Positions 8,283-15,785 of a stretch of 44,343 nucleotides of DNA are shown here, piece by piece. A program made the translations under genes and the position numbers. Location of the stretch: assembly GCA_017889125.1 (NCBI GenBank), contig JAGHER010000199.1:1-44343 (forward strand). The letters run 5' to 3'. Source of the stretch: Lachnospiraceae bacterium (lineage in GTDB: Bacteria; Bacillota; Clostridia; Lachnospirales; Lachnospiraceae). Positions within the stretch are counted from its first letter, which is position 1, and every line of letters begins with the position of its first letter. Below the pieces are notes generated by a model, which did not search any database, was not told the DNA's origin, and worked only from the letters and a program-made list of their open reading frames with translations.

Positions 8283-8645
8283 TTACCGTACCCCCACCGT
8301 CTTCGTCGCAATCACATCGCTGTCAAGGCCCAGCACATGGGAAATCACCACATCTCCCTCCTGGACAGGAGCCGCAAGCCTCACCTTCTTAATCTCCGCC
8401 ATCACCGGAAAGATGCAGTCCTTGGGCACAGGCTTTGTCAGCCGCACACTGGCCAGAGGCAGCTCGCCGCCGTCCACCAGCACAGAGGTGGCAATATTGC
8501 GCATGGGATTTTTGATCTCCTGGGTCACATACTCCTTTCCCCTGGGGCACTTGTTTCCGGAAATACTTATGACCTTATTCCCCTCCAGTTCTGCCTGAAT
8601 ATCGCAGCCCTGGGGACACATAATGCAGGTAAATTCTCTCAGCAT
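8283..8645 (-). CDS. DUF1667 domain protein of the GlpA-like operon
   Basis: This 120-residue protein matches DUF1667. It has an N-terminal CIMCPQGCDI and a later KCPRGKEYV, giving four cysteines that could bind a metal or iron-sulfur cluster. The middle contains NPMRNIATSVLV and the end GLDSDVIATK. Members almost always sit next to the two FAD oxidoreductases seen here and are presumed to be a small subunit of that anaerobic glycerol-3-phosphate-type dehydrogenase. The start overlaps the end of the preceding gene by seven bases, indicating coupling. It is the last gene of the operon, and a strong terminator follows. Confidence 0.88.
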   Translation of the reverse strand: MLREFTCIMCPQGCDIQAELEGNKVISISGNKCPRGKEYVTQEIKNPMRNIATSVLVDGGELPLASVRLTKPVPKDCIFPVMAEIKKVRLAAPVQEGDVVISHVLGLDSDVIATKTVGVR

Positions 8646-9874
8646 ACCACCTTCACCTCCAAATCCTCATTAGGATTCAGCTCCTCTGCCTTAAGGGAAA
8701 TCTGAATCATCTCCGCCGGAAGGGCCTTTGGCTTTCGCACTCGCCGGATGACCTTCTCTCCCTGGCACACCTCAATGGAACAATTCTTTAAAGGCCTGCG
8801 CACCCGGAAGGATATGGTCACATCCTCCTGGCCGCTGCATCTGCCTGGGATCAGCTGCCCCACCAGACTGTCGCCTTTCACCGTCAGCGGGCAGGCAGGA
8901 AGTGCGCCTTCCTGGATAAAGCGGGCCGCCCCATCTGCCAGGGCCTCCGCCTCCAGGGAAACAAAGTCCACCAGATCATGAACATGGAGCACATTGCCTG
9001 CGGCAAAGATTCCCGGCACAGTGGTCTGGTAATGCTCATCCACCACCGGCCCTCTGGTGCCCAGATCCTCCTTTGCCCCGGCCATCCAGGTCAGCTCATT
9101 CTCCGGAATCAGGCCCACAGAAAGGATCAGCGTATCGCAAGCGTACTCCTTTTCCGTTCCCGGAATGGGGGAAAGATGCTCATCCACCTGGGAAACCACC
9201 ACGCTCTCCAAACGGTCCCGCCCGCGGATTTCCGTAACGGAATGGCTTAAATACAGGGGGATCTGGTAATCGTTAAGGCACTGCTCCACATTCCGCGGCA
9301 GGCCGCTGGGATAAGGCTGGATCTCAAAGACCCCAAGAACCTTTGCCCCCTCCAGGGTCATCCGTCTGGCCATAATCATGCCGATGTCGCCGGAGCCAAG
9401 GATAACCACCCGTTTTCCCACCATCTTATTTTTCAGATTGATGTAGGCCTGAGCCACACCGGCGGTGTACACGCCTGCCGGCCTGGTTCCGGGGATGCTG
9501 ATAGCCCCCCGGGTCCGCTCTCTGCAGCCCATGGCCAGAATCACCGCCTTTGCCTGGATTTCCAGAAGACCTTCTGACGAGGAAGCATACACCCGTCTGT
9601 CCGGCGTCACCTCCAGCACCGTAGTGTCCGTCATGCAGGGAATGTCAAGCTCCTGGGCCCGCCGCACGAAGCGTGAGGCATACTCCGGCCCGCTTAAGGT
9701 CTCCCCGAAGCGAGTCAGACCGAAACCATCATGAATACACTGGCGCAGGATGCCGCCTGGCTTTTTCTCCCGCTCCAGAATCAGGATATCTTCTATGCCC
9801 TTTCTGCGCAGCTCGATGGCTGCCGCCAGCCCGGCGGGGCCTCCGCCGATAATCACCGCATCCGTCTGTCTCAT
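8639..9874 (-). CDS. FAD/NAD(P)-dependent oxidoreductase (second subunit, GlpA-like operon)
   Basis: This 411-residue flavoprotein has an FAD-binding Rossmann motif at the N-terminus (VIIGGGPAGLAAAIELRRKG) and an NAD-binding motif in the middle (VVILGSGDIGMIMARRM). A late GIFAAGNVLHVHDLVDF segment, the second FAD-contacting motif, completes the pyridine nucleotide-disulfide reductase fold. No redox-active CxxC pair is evident in the first domain. It overlaps the upstream GlpA-like gene by four bases (ATGA) and the DUF1667 gene by seven. With them it probably forms a dehydrogenase complex passing electrons from glycerol-3-phosphate or a related hydroxy acid to an acceptor. The substrate is inferred only from the operon context. 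Confidence 0.85.
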   Translation of the reverse strand: MRQTDAVIIGGGPAGLAAAIELRRKGIEDILILEREKKPGGILRQCIHDGFGLTRFGETLSGPEYASRFVRRAQELDIPCMTDTTVLEVTPDRRVYASSSEGLLEIQAKAVILAMGCRERTRGAISIPGTRPAGVYTAGVAQAYINLKNKMVGKRVVILGSGDIGMIMARRMTLEGAKVLGVFEIQPYPSGLPRNVEQCLNDYQIPLYLSHSVTEIRGRDRLESVVVSQVDEHLSPIPGTEKEYACDTLILSVGLIPENELTWMAGAKEDLGTRGPVVDEHYQTTVPGIFAAGNVLHVHDLVDFVSLEAEALADGAARFIQEGALPACPLTVKGDSLVGQLIPGRCSGQEDVTISFRVRRPLKNCSIEVCQGEKVIRRVRKPKALPAEMIQISLKAEELNPNEDLEVKVVC

Positions 9875-11373
9875 CTTCCTTCGCCTCCCTCTTCTGCTGT
9901 ACTTCCGGCCGCCTTAAGATTTCGCACCGGCCCGGTAAACATATAGGAATCTGCCCGGGAATACCGCACATCCTCCGGCCGGATTCCCAGCTCCTCCTCG
10001 ATCATCTCTGTAATTCTCGTCTCACAGTAGCCGCCCTGGCACCGTCCCATAGTGGCCCGGGTCCTGTTCTTGATTCCCGTTACCGTGTGTACCCCAAGGG
10101 GATTGTGGATGGCCCTGCGGATCTTCGCCCGGGTCACCGTCTCGCACCGGCAGACGATCTCCCCGTAATCCTTATCCGAACGGATCGCCTCTGCCTGCTC
10201 CTCCCTGGACATCTCCGAAAACCGCTTGTTCACCGGCCTTACGGGATCAAAGTCCGTATTCGCCTGGGGCTGTTCCACCTTCGCCAGAAGAGCCACCGCC
10301 CGGCGGGCCAGGGACAGAGCACAGGTAACGCCCGGCGACTCGATTCCCACCAGATTCACCGTGTGCGGATGATTCTCGTCAGATTCCAGCTTAAAATCCA
10401 GGATGGCGCCAGTCTCCGGGTCATACCGCTTCCAGCGGATTCCCGCAAAGTTCCGGATAAAATAATCCCGCTTCATCTGCTTAAACATCTTGCTGCCATC
10501 GGCAATCAGGCCGTCCAGATGCTCTTTTGTCACCTTGTAATCCTCCCAGTCCTCCGTCACATAGGAGTCCGGCCCCACTAACACATTGCCGTCTACCGTA
10601 GGCGTCGCGTGGGTAGCGAATCCGCCGTTGTCATTGGGCGCCGGATAGACGGGGATGGAAAGGAATGCCCCCGCCTTTTTATCCAAAATAAAATACTCCC
10701 CCTTAAACCCCTTCACCGGATAATCCGGATAGCCAAGCATGGCCGAAATTTTTGAGGCAAACATGCCGGCACAATTGATTACCCAGCGGGTTCGAAAAAT
10801 CCCCTTCGGCGTTTCCACAAGGTAAACATCCTCCTCGGAAAGCCGCCGGATGGCCGTCACTTCCCGGTCAAAAAAGAACTCCACGCCATTCTGGCAGGCA
10901 TTTTCCGCCAGGGCAATGGTATAAGCCATGGGATCCAGAATTCCCGATGAAGGCACATACATGGCAAACTCGCCGCCTGCATTGGGATCGATGCGGTGGA
11001 TCTCTTCCTTGTCAATCATCCGCATGCCCTTTACCCCGTTCTGCTCGCCGATGGCCTTGTACTTTAAAATATTTTCCCGGTCATGGTCCGTAAAGCCTAC
11101 CACCAGCTTTCCCGTCCGCTTAAAGGGAATGCCCAGCTCTGCGGCTACCTGGTCAAACTCCTGGTTCCCCTCCACGGCGCATTCAGCCTTCAGGGTGCCG
11201 GGCTTGTAGGTAAAGCCTGCGTGCAGCATGCCGGTATTGCGGCTGCTGTTGCCGCAGGCCACATCCAGCTCCTTTTCCAGCACACCGGTCTTTAAGCGGT
11301 AGCGGGCCAGCTCCCTGGCCACGGCACAGCCCACCACACCGGCGCCGATGACAATCACATCCCACTGTTCCAT
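9871..11373 (-). CDS. GlpA-like FAD-dependent dehydrogenase with BFD-like [2Fe-2S] domain
   Basis: This 500-residue protein starts with a DAO-type FAD motif (VIVIGAGVVGCAVARELARY) and carries the family segment GNSSRNTGMLHAGF. The C-terminal 90 residues form a BFD-like domain with cysteines in CRCETV and GRCQGGYC, expected to hold a [2Fe-2S] cluster. The layout is that of anaerobic glycerol-3-phosphate dehydrogenase subunit A, and close relatives include L-2-hydroxyglutarate oxidase-like enzymes, so the substrate is not certain. It is first in a three-gene operon with tightly overlapping starts. AGGAGG precedes the ATG, a sigma-A promoter lies upstream, and a LysR gene diverges from the same region. 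Confidence 0.85.
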   Translation of the reverse strand: MEQWDVIVIGAGVVGCAVARELARYRLKTGVLEKELDVACGNSSRNTGMLHAGFTYKPGTLKAECAVEGNQEFDQVAAELGIPFKRTGKLVVGFTDHDRENILKYKAIGEQNGVKGMRMIDKEEIHRIDPNAGGEFAMYVPSSGILDPMAYTIALAENACQNGVEFFFDREVTAIRRLSEEDVYLVETPKGIFRTRWVINCAGMFASKISAMLGYPDYPVKGFKGEYFILDKKAGAFLSIPVYPAPNDNGGFATHATPTVDGNVLVGPDSYVTEDWEDYKVTKEHLDGLIADGSKMFKQMKRDYFIRNFAGIRWKRYDPETGAILDFKLESDENHPHTVNLVGIESPGVTCALSLARRAVALLAKVEQPQANTDFDPVRPVNKRFSEMSREEQAEAIRSDKDYGEIVCRCETVTRAKIRRAIHNPLGVHTVTGIKNRTRATMGRCQGGYCETRITEMIEEELGIRPEDVRYSRADSYMFTGPVRNLKAAGSTAEEGGEGR

Positions 11374-11436
11374 AGGTACGTCCCTCCTGCTCTTTTTGTA
11401 TCTATTGCTGTTTTTTCTTGCTTTTCCTTTGCTTTT

Positions 11437-11465
11437 ATTGTATATATATTTTAAATGTTAGTCAA
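11437..11465 (-). promoter_or_regulatory. Sigma-A promoter of the GlpA-like operon
   Basis: On the minus strand TTGACT, a 17-bp spacer and TACAAT lie about 65 bases upstream of the first gene. Both hexamers are close to consensus, and the spacer is AT-rich. Confidence 0.75.
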
Positions 11466-11500
11466 ATTTATTTTCATAACTTATCTGTTAGTAAAACTAA
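11456..11500. promoter_or_regulatory. Possible LysR-type operator between divergent genes
   Basis: The dyad TTAGT-AAA-ACTAA (11488-11500) has the size of a LysR core site. A half copy, TGTTAGT, recurs 31 bp away (11456 and 11487), on the same face of the helix. The half copy overlaps the -35 of the minus-strand operon, which would fit control by the divergent regulator. The sites are inferred from symmetry only. Confidence 0.4.
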
Positions 11501-11524
11501 TAATTCGACAAGGAGGGAACACTT

Positions 11525-12430
11525 ATGGAGCTTCGGCAGATGGAGTACATTCTGATGATTCAGGAGGAAAAGAGCATTACCCGGGCAGCGGAGCGGCTTT
11601 TCCTCACCCAGTCAGCCTTAAACCAGCAGCTGCAGAAGCTGGAGGCGGAGCTTGGCACCCCCCTTTTTGTCCGGAACCGCTCCGACTGGCGGCCTACAGA
11701 GGCCGGACTGGTGTGCATCGAGGCCGCTAAGCAGATCCTGAATATCAAAAAAGATGCCTTAAGCCAGATTAAAGATCTGGCAGACAGCTCCCGCCAGGCC
11801 TTTTCCGTGGGGCTGATCCCGGAACGGGGCGTGGACATGTTCACCGCCATCTACCCGGAATTCCACCGGCGCTTTCCCCAGGTAATCCTGGAGCCGGAGG
11901 AGTGCAACGTGCGCACTATGCAAAAGCGTATCGCCAGGGGCCAGCTGGACTTAGGCCTGATCACCCTCACTGAAGAGCAGAAGGATGAGAACACCTACCT
12001 GCACATGGCGGAAGAAGAAATCTTTCTGGCTGCTCCCGTCTCCCATCCCCTGGCTTCCTTAGGAAGCCCCCGGGCGGAGGATGCGCCGGACATTGACCTG
12101 AAGGAATTTTCCCGTGACGCCTTTATCCGCATTTCCCAGACCTCCACCATGTACCAGCTGTCCGAAAGGCTTTTTTCGGAGGCCGGCTTTTCCCCAAATG
12201 TCCTCTTTTATACCATCAGCAATGTGAGCAAATACCGGATGGTGCTGGCCGGAGTGGGCTGCGCCCTGCTCCCCGCTGTTTTCGCCCTGCCAGATGAACG
12301 GATCGTCTTTTTCCGTCTGAAACAGCGCCCTTCCTGGGAGATTACCATGTGCTGCCGGAAGGAGGCGTATCTGAGTACTGCCCAGAATGCTTTCCTGGAT
12401 TTGTGCCGCCGCTACTGGCGACCGGAATAA
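11525..12430 (+). CDS. LysR family transcriptional regulator
   Basis: This 301-residue protein has the LysR winged-helix N-terminus: MELRQMEYILMIQEEKSITR, then AAERLFLTQSALNQQLQKLE and FVRNRSDWRPTEAG. A periplasmic-binding-like effector domain follows (from about residue 90), including AVSHPLASLG-like and VLAGVGCALLPA segments. AAGGAGGG lies 8 bases before the ATG. It is divergently transcribed from the GlpA-like operon across 151 bases, the usual arrangement for a LysR activator and its target. The effector is probably a substrate or product of that operon (inference). It is the only protein gene on the plus strand. Confidence 0.92.
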   Translation: MELRQMEYILMIQEEKSITRAAERLFLTQSALNQQLQKLEAELGTPLFVRNRSDWRPTEAGLVCIEAAKQILNIKKDALSQIKDLADSSRQAFSVGLIPERGVDMFTAIYPEFHRRFPQVILEPEECNVRTMQKRIARGQLDLGLITLTEEQKDENTYLHMAEEEIFLAAPVSHPLASLGSPRAEDAPDIDLKEFSRDAFIRISQTSTMYQLSERLFSEAGFSPNVLFYTISNVSKYRMVLAGVGCALLPAVFALPDERIVFFRLKQRPSWEITMCCRKEAYLSTAQNAFLDLCRRYWRPE

Positions 12431-12481
12431 TTCCAAATTTAATAAGAATTTGTTTATATATTTTATAAAGAATATATTGTG

Positions 12482-12515
12482 CCGCCATATTTAAGACACA
12501 TTTACCCGCTATACT
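12482..12515 (+). promoter_or_regulatory. Activator-type promoter of small RNA copy 2
   Basis: Tandem half-sites CCGCCATATTT (12482) and AAGACACATTT (12493) precede TATACT (12510-12515). The distance of 28 bases from the first half-site to the -10 equals that of copies 1 and 3. The half-sites are less perfect than in copy 1. Confidence 0.6.
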
Positions 12516-12520
12516 AATGA

Positions 12521-12668
12521 CAGTTGCTTAAGAGGCAACCGCTTAACAAAGCTTTTTCATACTCATACCGAATGGCGGCCAGGCCATTCGGCCCCTAAAC
12601 ATTTTCTTATTTATACCTACCATTCCCAGAAAGCGCACCGGATGCAGACCGGTGCGTTTTCCTTTTTT
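12521..12668 (+). ncRNA. Candidate structured small RNA, copy 2
   Basis: The RNA is about 148 nt. Hairpin 1 (12523-12539) has stem GTTGCTT/AGGCAAC. A short second stem is GCTT-AACA-AAGC, followed by five T. The invariant 20-nt core is at 12551-12570. Hairpin 3 is CCGAATGGC/GCCATTCGG (12568-12591), followed by four C (12592-12595). A 37-nt stretch (12592-12628) is identical to copy 3. An intrinsic terminator ends the gene. The region holds no credible reading frame. Relative to copies 1 and 3 the stem bases change in pairs (AAT/ATT here where copy 3 has GAT/GTC), which is the best evidence that structure is conserved. Function and name are unknown. Confidence 0.7.
12634..12668 (+). terminator. 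Intrinsic terminator of small RNA copy 2
   Basis: The stem CGCACCGG/CCGGTGCG with a 7-nt loop (12634-12656) is followed by TTTTCCTTTTTT. Confidence 0.85.
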
Positions 12669-12690
12669 GATTTCGCCTTTTCCTTTCTTC

Positions 12691-12712
12691 CCCTTTCCCT
12701 TTCCCTTTCCCT
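12691..12712. repeat. Polypyrimidine tract with CCCTTT repeats
   Basis: About four tandem CCCTTT units lie between the terminator of copy 2 and the promoter of copy 3. The surrounding 12669-12800 is AT- and pyrimidine-rich and shows no other feature. Confidence 0.5.
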
Positions 12713-12800
12713 GTTTTCTTTCCTATTTCCCAACCTTCTCCTGGATTACTTCTCATTTCTGAAAGATTTTCTTTAGTAATTTTATGAATTTTAAATTTTC

Positions 12801-12834
12801 CGGACACATTCCATACACAATTTTCTTCTATACT
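12801..12834 (+). promoter_or_regulatory. Activator-type promoter of small RNA copy 3
   Basis: Tandem half-sites CGGACACATTC (12801) and CATACACAATT (12812) precede TATACT (12829-12834). The spacing is the same as at copies 1 and 2, although most of the surrounding bases differ. That points to selection on the sites. Confidence 0.6.
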
Positions 12835-12839
12835 AATGA

Positions 12840-12993
12840 CAGTTGCTCGAGAGGGCAACAGCTCAAAGGAGCTTTTTCATACTCATACCGGATGGCCTCC
12901 GGGCCGTCCGGTCCCCCCCTAAACATTTTCTTATTTATACCTACCATTCCCAAAGAAGGCATCAGCCCCGCGGCTGATGCCTTCCTGTTTTTT
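12840..12993 (+). ncRNA. Candidate structured small RNA, copy 3
   Basis: This is the clearest copy, about 154 nt. Hairpin 1 is GTTGCTC-GAGA-GGGCAAC (12842-12859, GNRA loop). Hairpin 2 is AGCTC-AAAG-GAGCT (12860-12873), followed by four T. The invariant 20-nt core is at 12871-12890. Hairpin 3 (12887-12912) is an 11-bp stem, ACCGGATGGCC/GGCCGTCCGGT, capped by the UNCG-type loop TCCG and followed by seven C (12913-12919). An AT-rich single-stranded stretch then leads to a strong terminator. The exposed C run could pair with G-rich Shine-Dalgarno sequences (inference). It converges on the CmpB-like gene, 57 bases away. Confidence 0.72.
12955..12993 (+). terminator. Intrinsic terminator of small RNA copy 3
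   Basis: A perfect 13-bp stem, GAAGGCATCAGCC/GGCTGATGCCTTC, with loop CCGC (12955-12984) is followed by CTG and six T. Its sequence is unrelated to the copy 2 terminator. On the minus strand it is followed by only three T, so it would be a weak end for the convergent gene. Confidence 0.88.
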
Positions 12994-13050
12994 CTGGTAT
13001 TTCTGACCTTACCTTATATCGTTCCTGGCCATATTATTTCTGACCTTATC

Positions 13051-14175
13051 TTATTCCTGGTTTTCCTTTTCTCCAGGTTCTTCCCATCCTCCAGACTCTT
13101 CCTGTCCTCTCTCTTCCAAGCGCTTCTTTGCTGAGCGCCGGATCTCTCTCTGCAAATCCTCCAGCGCCTCCCGGTACCTTCGGGAAACCGCCGTGGGATT
13201 GCCCCGAAGGATTCCCCGCAGATAAAACCGCCGGAAGGGAGAAATCCGCTTCCGCAACTGGTCATGACGGGCCCGCAGCTCATCGGTCTTTCCTTTCAGC
13301 GCATCCAGCTTATCCAAAATCGCCTGCTGCCGCTCTGCAGCGGCCTCCTTAAGCTCTTCCAGGCCAAGCTTCTGCCCGGTGCCGTTGCGCAGCTCCTCCA
13401 GCCGCAAAGCCGCCTCTGCCTTTACCTCGGCAATCACTGCCGCAGTGGCCTCCAGCGCCCGGAGAGGCGCAGCCCCCCGCATGCCGTTCATTCTGGCCGC
13501 CACGGAAGCCTTAAGCTCGGCCACCCGCATGGCCGTCTCCTCCTGGGCGATCTGTACACGCTCAGAGGTCTGATCCCGCAGCTGTCCCTTAAGAAGCGCA
13601 AGCTGCAGCTGCAGCTCTTCCAGATCGCCCTTCATCCTGGTGACCATCTCCAGGGCACGGCCCAGATCCAGCGCCGCCCGGAAGGATTCCACCGTATCTG
13701 CCGCAAACACAACACTGACTGCACAGGCCAGCCCCATCGCCGTCCCCGTGCTGATTCCCAGCACCAGCCGCTCCACCGGCTTGTGCAGCACCTCCGTAAG
13801 AAGGAGCGTCAAAAATCCCCAGGCAATGGAGGAGCTTAAGCAAATGTAGCCATTGACATTAAAACGCTGATTGCTGTAATCCCAGTAGCGAACCTTAAAC
13901 AGCCGCTCCATCGCCCATCCGGTCACATACTCCAGAACCGTAGCTGCCGCCACGCCGGAAAAATAAACCAGCACCAGATTATCCTGAATGGGAAGGGACA
14001 CAAAAAGCATCATCACCGCCCCAGTGCCGTAAAGGGGCAGAAGGGGCAGGCGCAGAAATCCCCGGTTTACCGGCCGCCGCACTTTCAGGGATACGTAGGT
14101 GGATTCAAAAACCCACCCGGCAAAGCAGTAAAAATAGAAAAAGAGCAGCCATTGATACCACTGGTATGCATACAT
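13051..14175 (-). CDS. CmpB-like (putative ABC transporter permease) membrane protein with coiled-coil tail
   Basis: The N-terminal 165 residues match the ABC_trans_CmpB type of membrane protein: YFYCFAGWVFESTYVSLK, FLRLPLLPLYGTGAV, then TVLEYVTGWAMERLF and WDYSNQRFNVNGYICL, with five or six hydrophobic segments. A long charged, alanine/leucine-rich helical region follows (about 180-340). It is probably a cytoplasmic coiled coil, ending in an acidic tail. Despite the family name no ABC ATPase is nearby and the function is unknown. GAGGAA lies about 10 bases before the ATG. The gene stands alone, its 3' end facing small RNA copy 3. Confidence 0.75.
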   Translation of the reverse strand: MYAYQWYQWLLFFYFYCFAGWVFESTYVSLKVRRPVNRGFLRLPLLPLYGTGAVMMLFVSLPIQDNLVLVYFSGVAAATVLEYVTGWAMERLFKVRYWDYSNQRFNVNGYICLSSSIAWGFLTLLLTEVLHKPVERLVLGISTGTAMGLACAVSVVFAADTVESFRAALDLGRALEMVTRMKGDLEELQLQLALLKGQLRDQTSERVQIAQEETAMRVAELKASVAARMNGMRGAAPLRALEATAAVIAEVKAEAALRLEELRNGTGQKLGLEELKEAAAERQQAILDKLDALKGKTDELRARHDQLRKRISPFRRFYLRGILRGNPTAVSRRYREALEDLQREIRRSAKKRLEERGQEESGGWEEPGEKENQE

Positions 14176-14300
14176 ATTCTTTCGTTCCTCATTCTTTCTG
14201 TCTTGTTCGTTCTCCCCCGATAACTTCTCCCTCGATGCCGTCTCCTTCGATATTTAAAAGCTGTCTTCCCGCTCAGTTCATCACATGCCCTTCCACTTAG

Positions 14301-14324
14301 GGAAACGCTTTAATCAGCGTTTCC
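14301..14324 (-). other. Hairpin downstream of the DUF1015 gene
   Basis: A 9-bp inverted repeat, GGAAACGCT/AGCGTTTCC, with a 6-nt loop lies 45 bases after the DUF1015 stop. No T run follows on either strand, so termination here is uncertain. Confidence 0.35.
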
Positions 14325-14368
14325 TTAGCTTCAGCGTACATCCCGTTTATGGTTTTCCTTCCGATACC

Positions 14369-15607
14369 TTACCGCAGAAGATGCATCAAAATGCCGCTGC
14401 GAAGCTTCGGCTCAAACCAGGTGGATTTGGGCGGCATGAGAAGTCCCGCATCCGCCACATCCAGAAGCTCCTGGATGGATGTGGGATACATGGAAATGGC
14501 CACCGCCATATCCTCGCTTACCCGGCGCTCTAACTCCCGCAGGCCCCGGATACCGCCGATAAAATCAATCCGCTTGTCGGTGCGCGGGTCGCCGATGCCC
14601 AGGATGGGACCTAAAAGAGAGTCCTGAAGAATAGACACATCCAATCCCTTCACCGGGTCCTGACTGCGCACTTCATCCACTGCCGTCAGCCGATACCAGC
14701 TTCCCTCCAGATACATGCCAAACTGGCCCTTTTTCTCCGGAGAATAGGGCCGCTCGCCCATCTCCTCCACCGTAAAGCAGGCAGAAATCTTCTCCAGAAA
14801 TTCCTCCTTTGTCAGTCCGTTCAGATCCTTAACTACACGATTGTAAGGCAGAATCCGCAGCTGCTCGTCCGGAAAAAGCACTGAAAGGAAATAATTAAAG
14901 GGCTCCTCTCCCGTCCATCCCGGATTCTCCTGGCGCCGCTTAAGGCCTACCTTCACCGCCGATGCCGCCCGGTGATGGCCGTCAGCAATGTAGGTGGCAG
15001 GCACCTCCCGAAATGCCTGTTCAATCCGGCTCACCAGCCCCGGCGCGGCAATCTTCCACACCGTGTGGCCCACGCCGTCGCCAGACACAAAATCATAAAG
15101 CGGCTTTCCCGTGCACACCTGATTCACCATCCGGTCAATCTCCTCCCGCCCCCGATAAGCCAGGAAAATGGGGCCGGTCTGGGCATCCACCGTATCCACA
15201 TGACGGATCCGGTCAATCTCCTTATCCTCCCGGGTATTCTCGTGCTTCTTTACCACCTGATTCACATAATCATCCACGCTGCTTACTGCCGCGATTCCCG
15301 TCTGGCTGCGCCCGTCCATGGTCAGGCGGTAGATGTAGTAGCAGGGCACATTATCCTGCACAAAGGTGCCGTCAGCCATCTTTCCCGCAAAAAGCTCCCT
15401 GGCCTTCTCATAAACGCAGTCCGCGTAGGTATCTACCTCATCAGAAAACTGGGTTTCCGCCCGGTCAATGGCCAAAAAGGACAGAGGATTCTCCTTTACC
15501 ACCAGAGAAGCCTCCTTCCGGTTATATACGTCATAGGGCAGAGCCGCCACCTGAGACACCAGCTCCGGTGCCGGCCGCACTGCACAAAATGGTTTTACTG
15601 CTGCCAT
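14369..15607 (-). CDS. DUF1015 family protein
   Basis: This 412-residue protein matches DUF1015. The N-terminus is FCAVRPAPELVSQVAALPYD, followed by ENPLSFLAIDR, the central YIADGHHRAASAVKV motif (the most conserved part of the family) and a late GSWYRLTAVDE. The HxR-type motif resembles ParB/Srx-type catalytic segments, but the role is not established. It lies downstream of serC-serA on the same strand, a neighbourhood commonly seen in clostridia that suggests a link to serine or phosphoserine metabolism (inference). The 178-base gap to serA contains a strong nested hairpin that may reduce readthrough. AAGGAGG precedes the ATG by nine bases. Confidence 0.88.
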   Translation of the reverse strand: MAAVKPFCAVRPAPELVSQVAALPYDVYNRKEASLVVKENPLSFLAIDRAETQFSDEVDTYADCVYEKARELFAGKMADGTFVQDNVPCYYIYRLTMDGRSQTGIAAVSSVDDYVNQVVKKHENTREDKEIDRIRHVDTVDAQTGPIFLAYRGREEIDRMVNQVCTGKPLYDFVSGDGVGHTVWKIAAPGLVSRIEQAFREVPATYIADGHHRAASAVKVGLKRRQENPGWTGEEPFNYFLSVLFPDEQLRILPYNRVVKDLNGLTKEEFLEKISACFTVEEMGERPYSPEKKGQFGMYLEGSWYRLTAVDEVRSQDPVKGLDVSILQDSLLGPILGIGDPRTDKRIDFIGGIRGLRELERRVSEDMAVAISMYPTSIQELLDVADAGLLMPPKSTWFEPKLRSGILMHLLR

Positions 15608-15665
15608 CGTCCATTCCTCCTTTTTTCACTCCCGCCGGTCTCGCCCGGCCCCCAGCGGCACAAAA

Positions 15666-15716
15666 GCTGCCCCAAAAGCTGCCTGCCGTTTTCCGGCCAG
15701 GCAGACCCGGGGCAGC
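15666..15716 (-). terminator. Nested hairpin between serA and the DUF1015 gene
   Basis: The outer stem GCTGCCCC/GGGGCAGC encloses an inner 10-bp stem, CTGCCTG(G)CCG/CGGCAGGCAG, with loop GAAAA (minus-strand reading). TTTTG follows the outer stem. It could be an intrinsic terminator for serCA or an attenuator ahead of the DUF1015 gene. Confidence 0.5.
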
Positions 15717-15785
15717 TGCTGTCCTTCTTTTTCGCTGTTGCTTTTCGCAATTTTTATTTCTTAATTCTTATCCTTATTCTTATCC

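Noticed and set aside
12607-12858. 83-codon minus-strand frame rich in K, R and G
   Set aside because: It lies antisense to two small RNA genes and across a terminator and promoter. It has low complexity from a CCCTTT tract and no ribosome-binding site.
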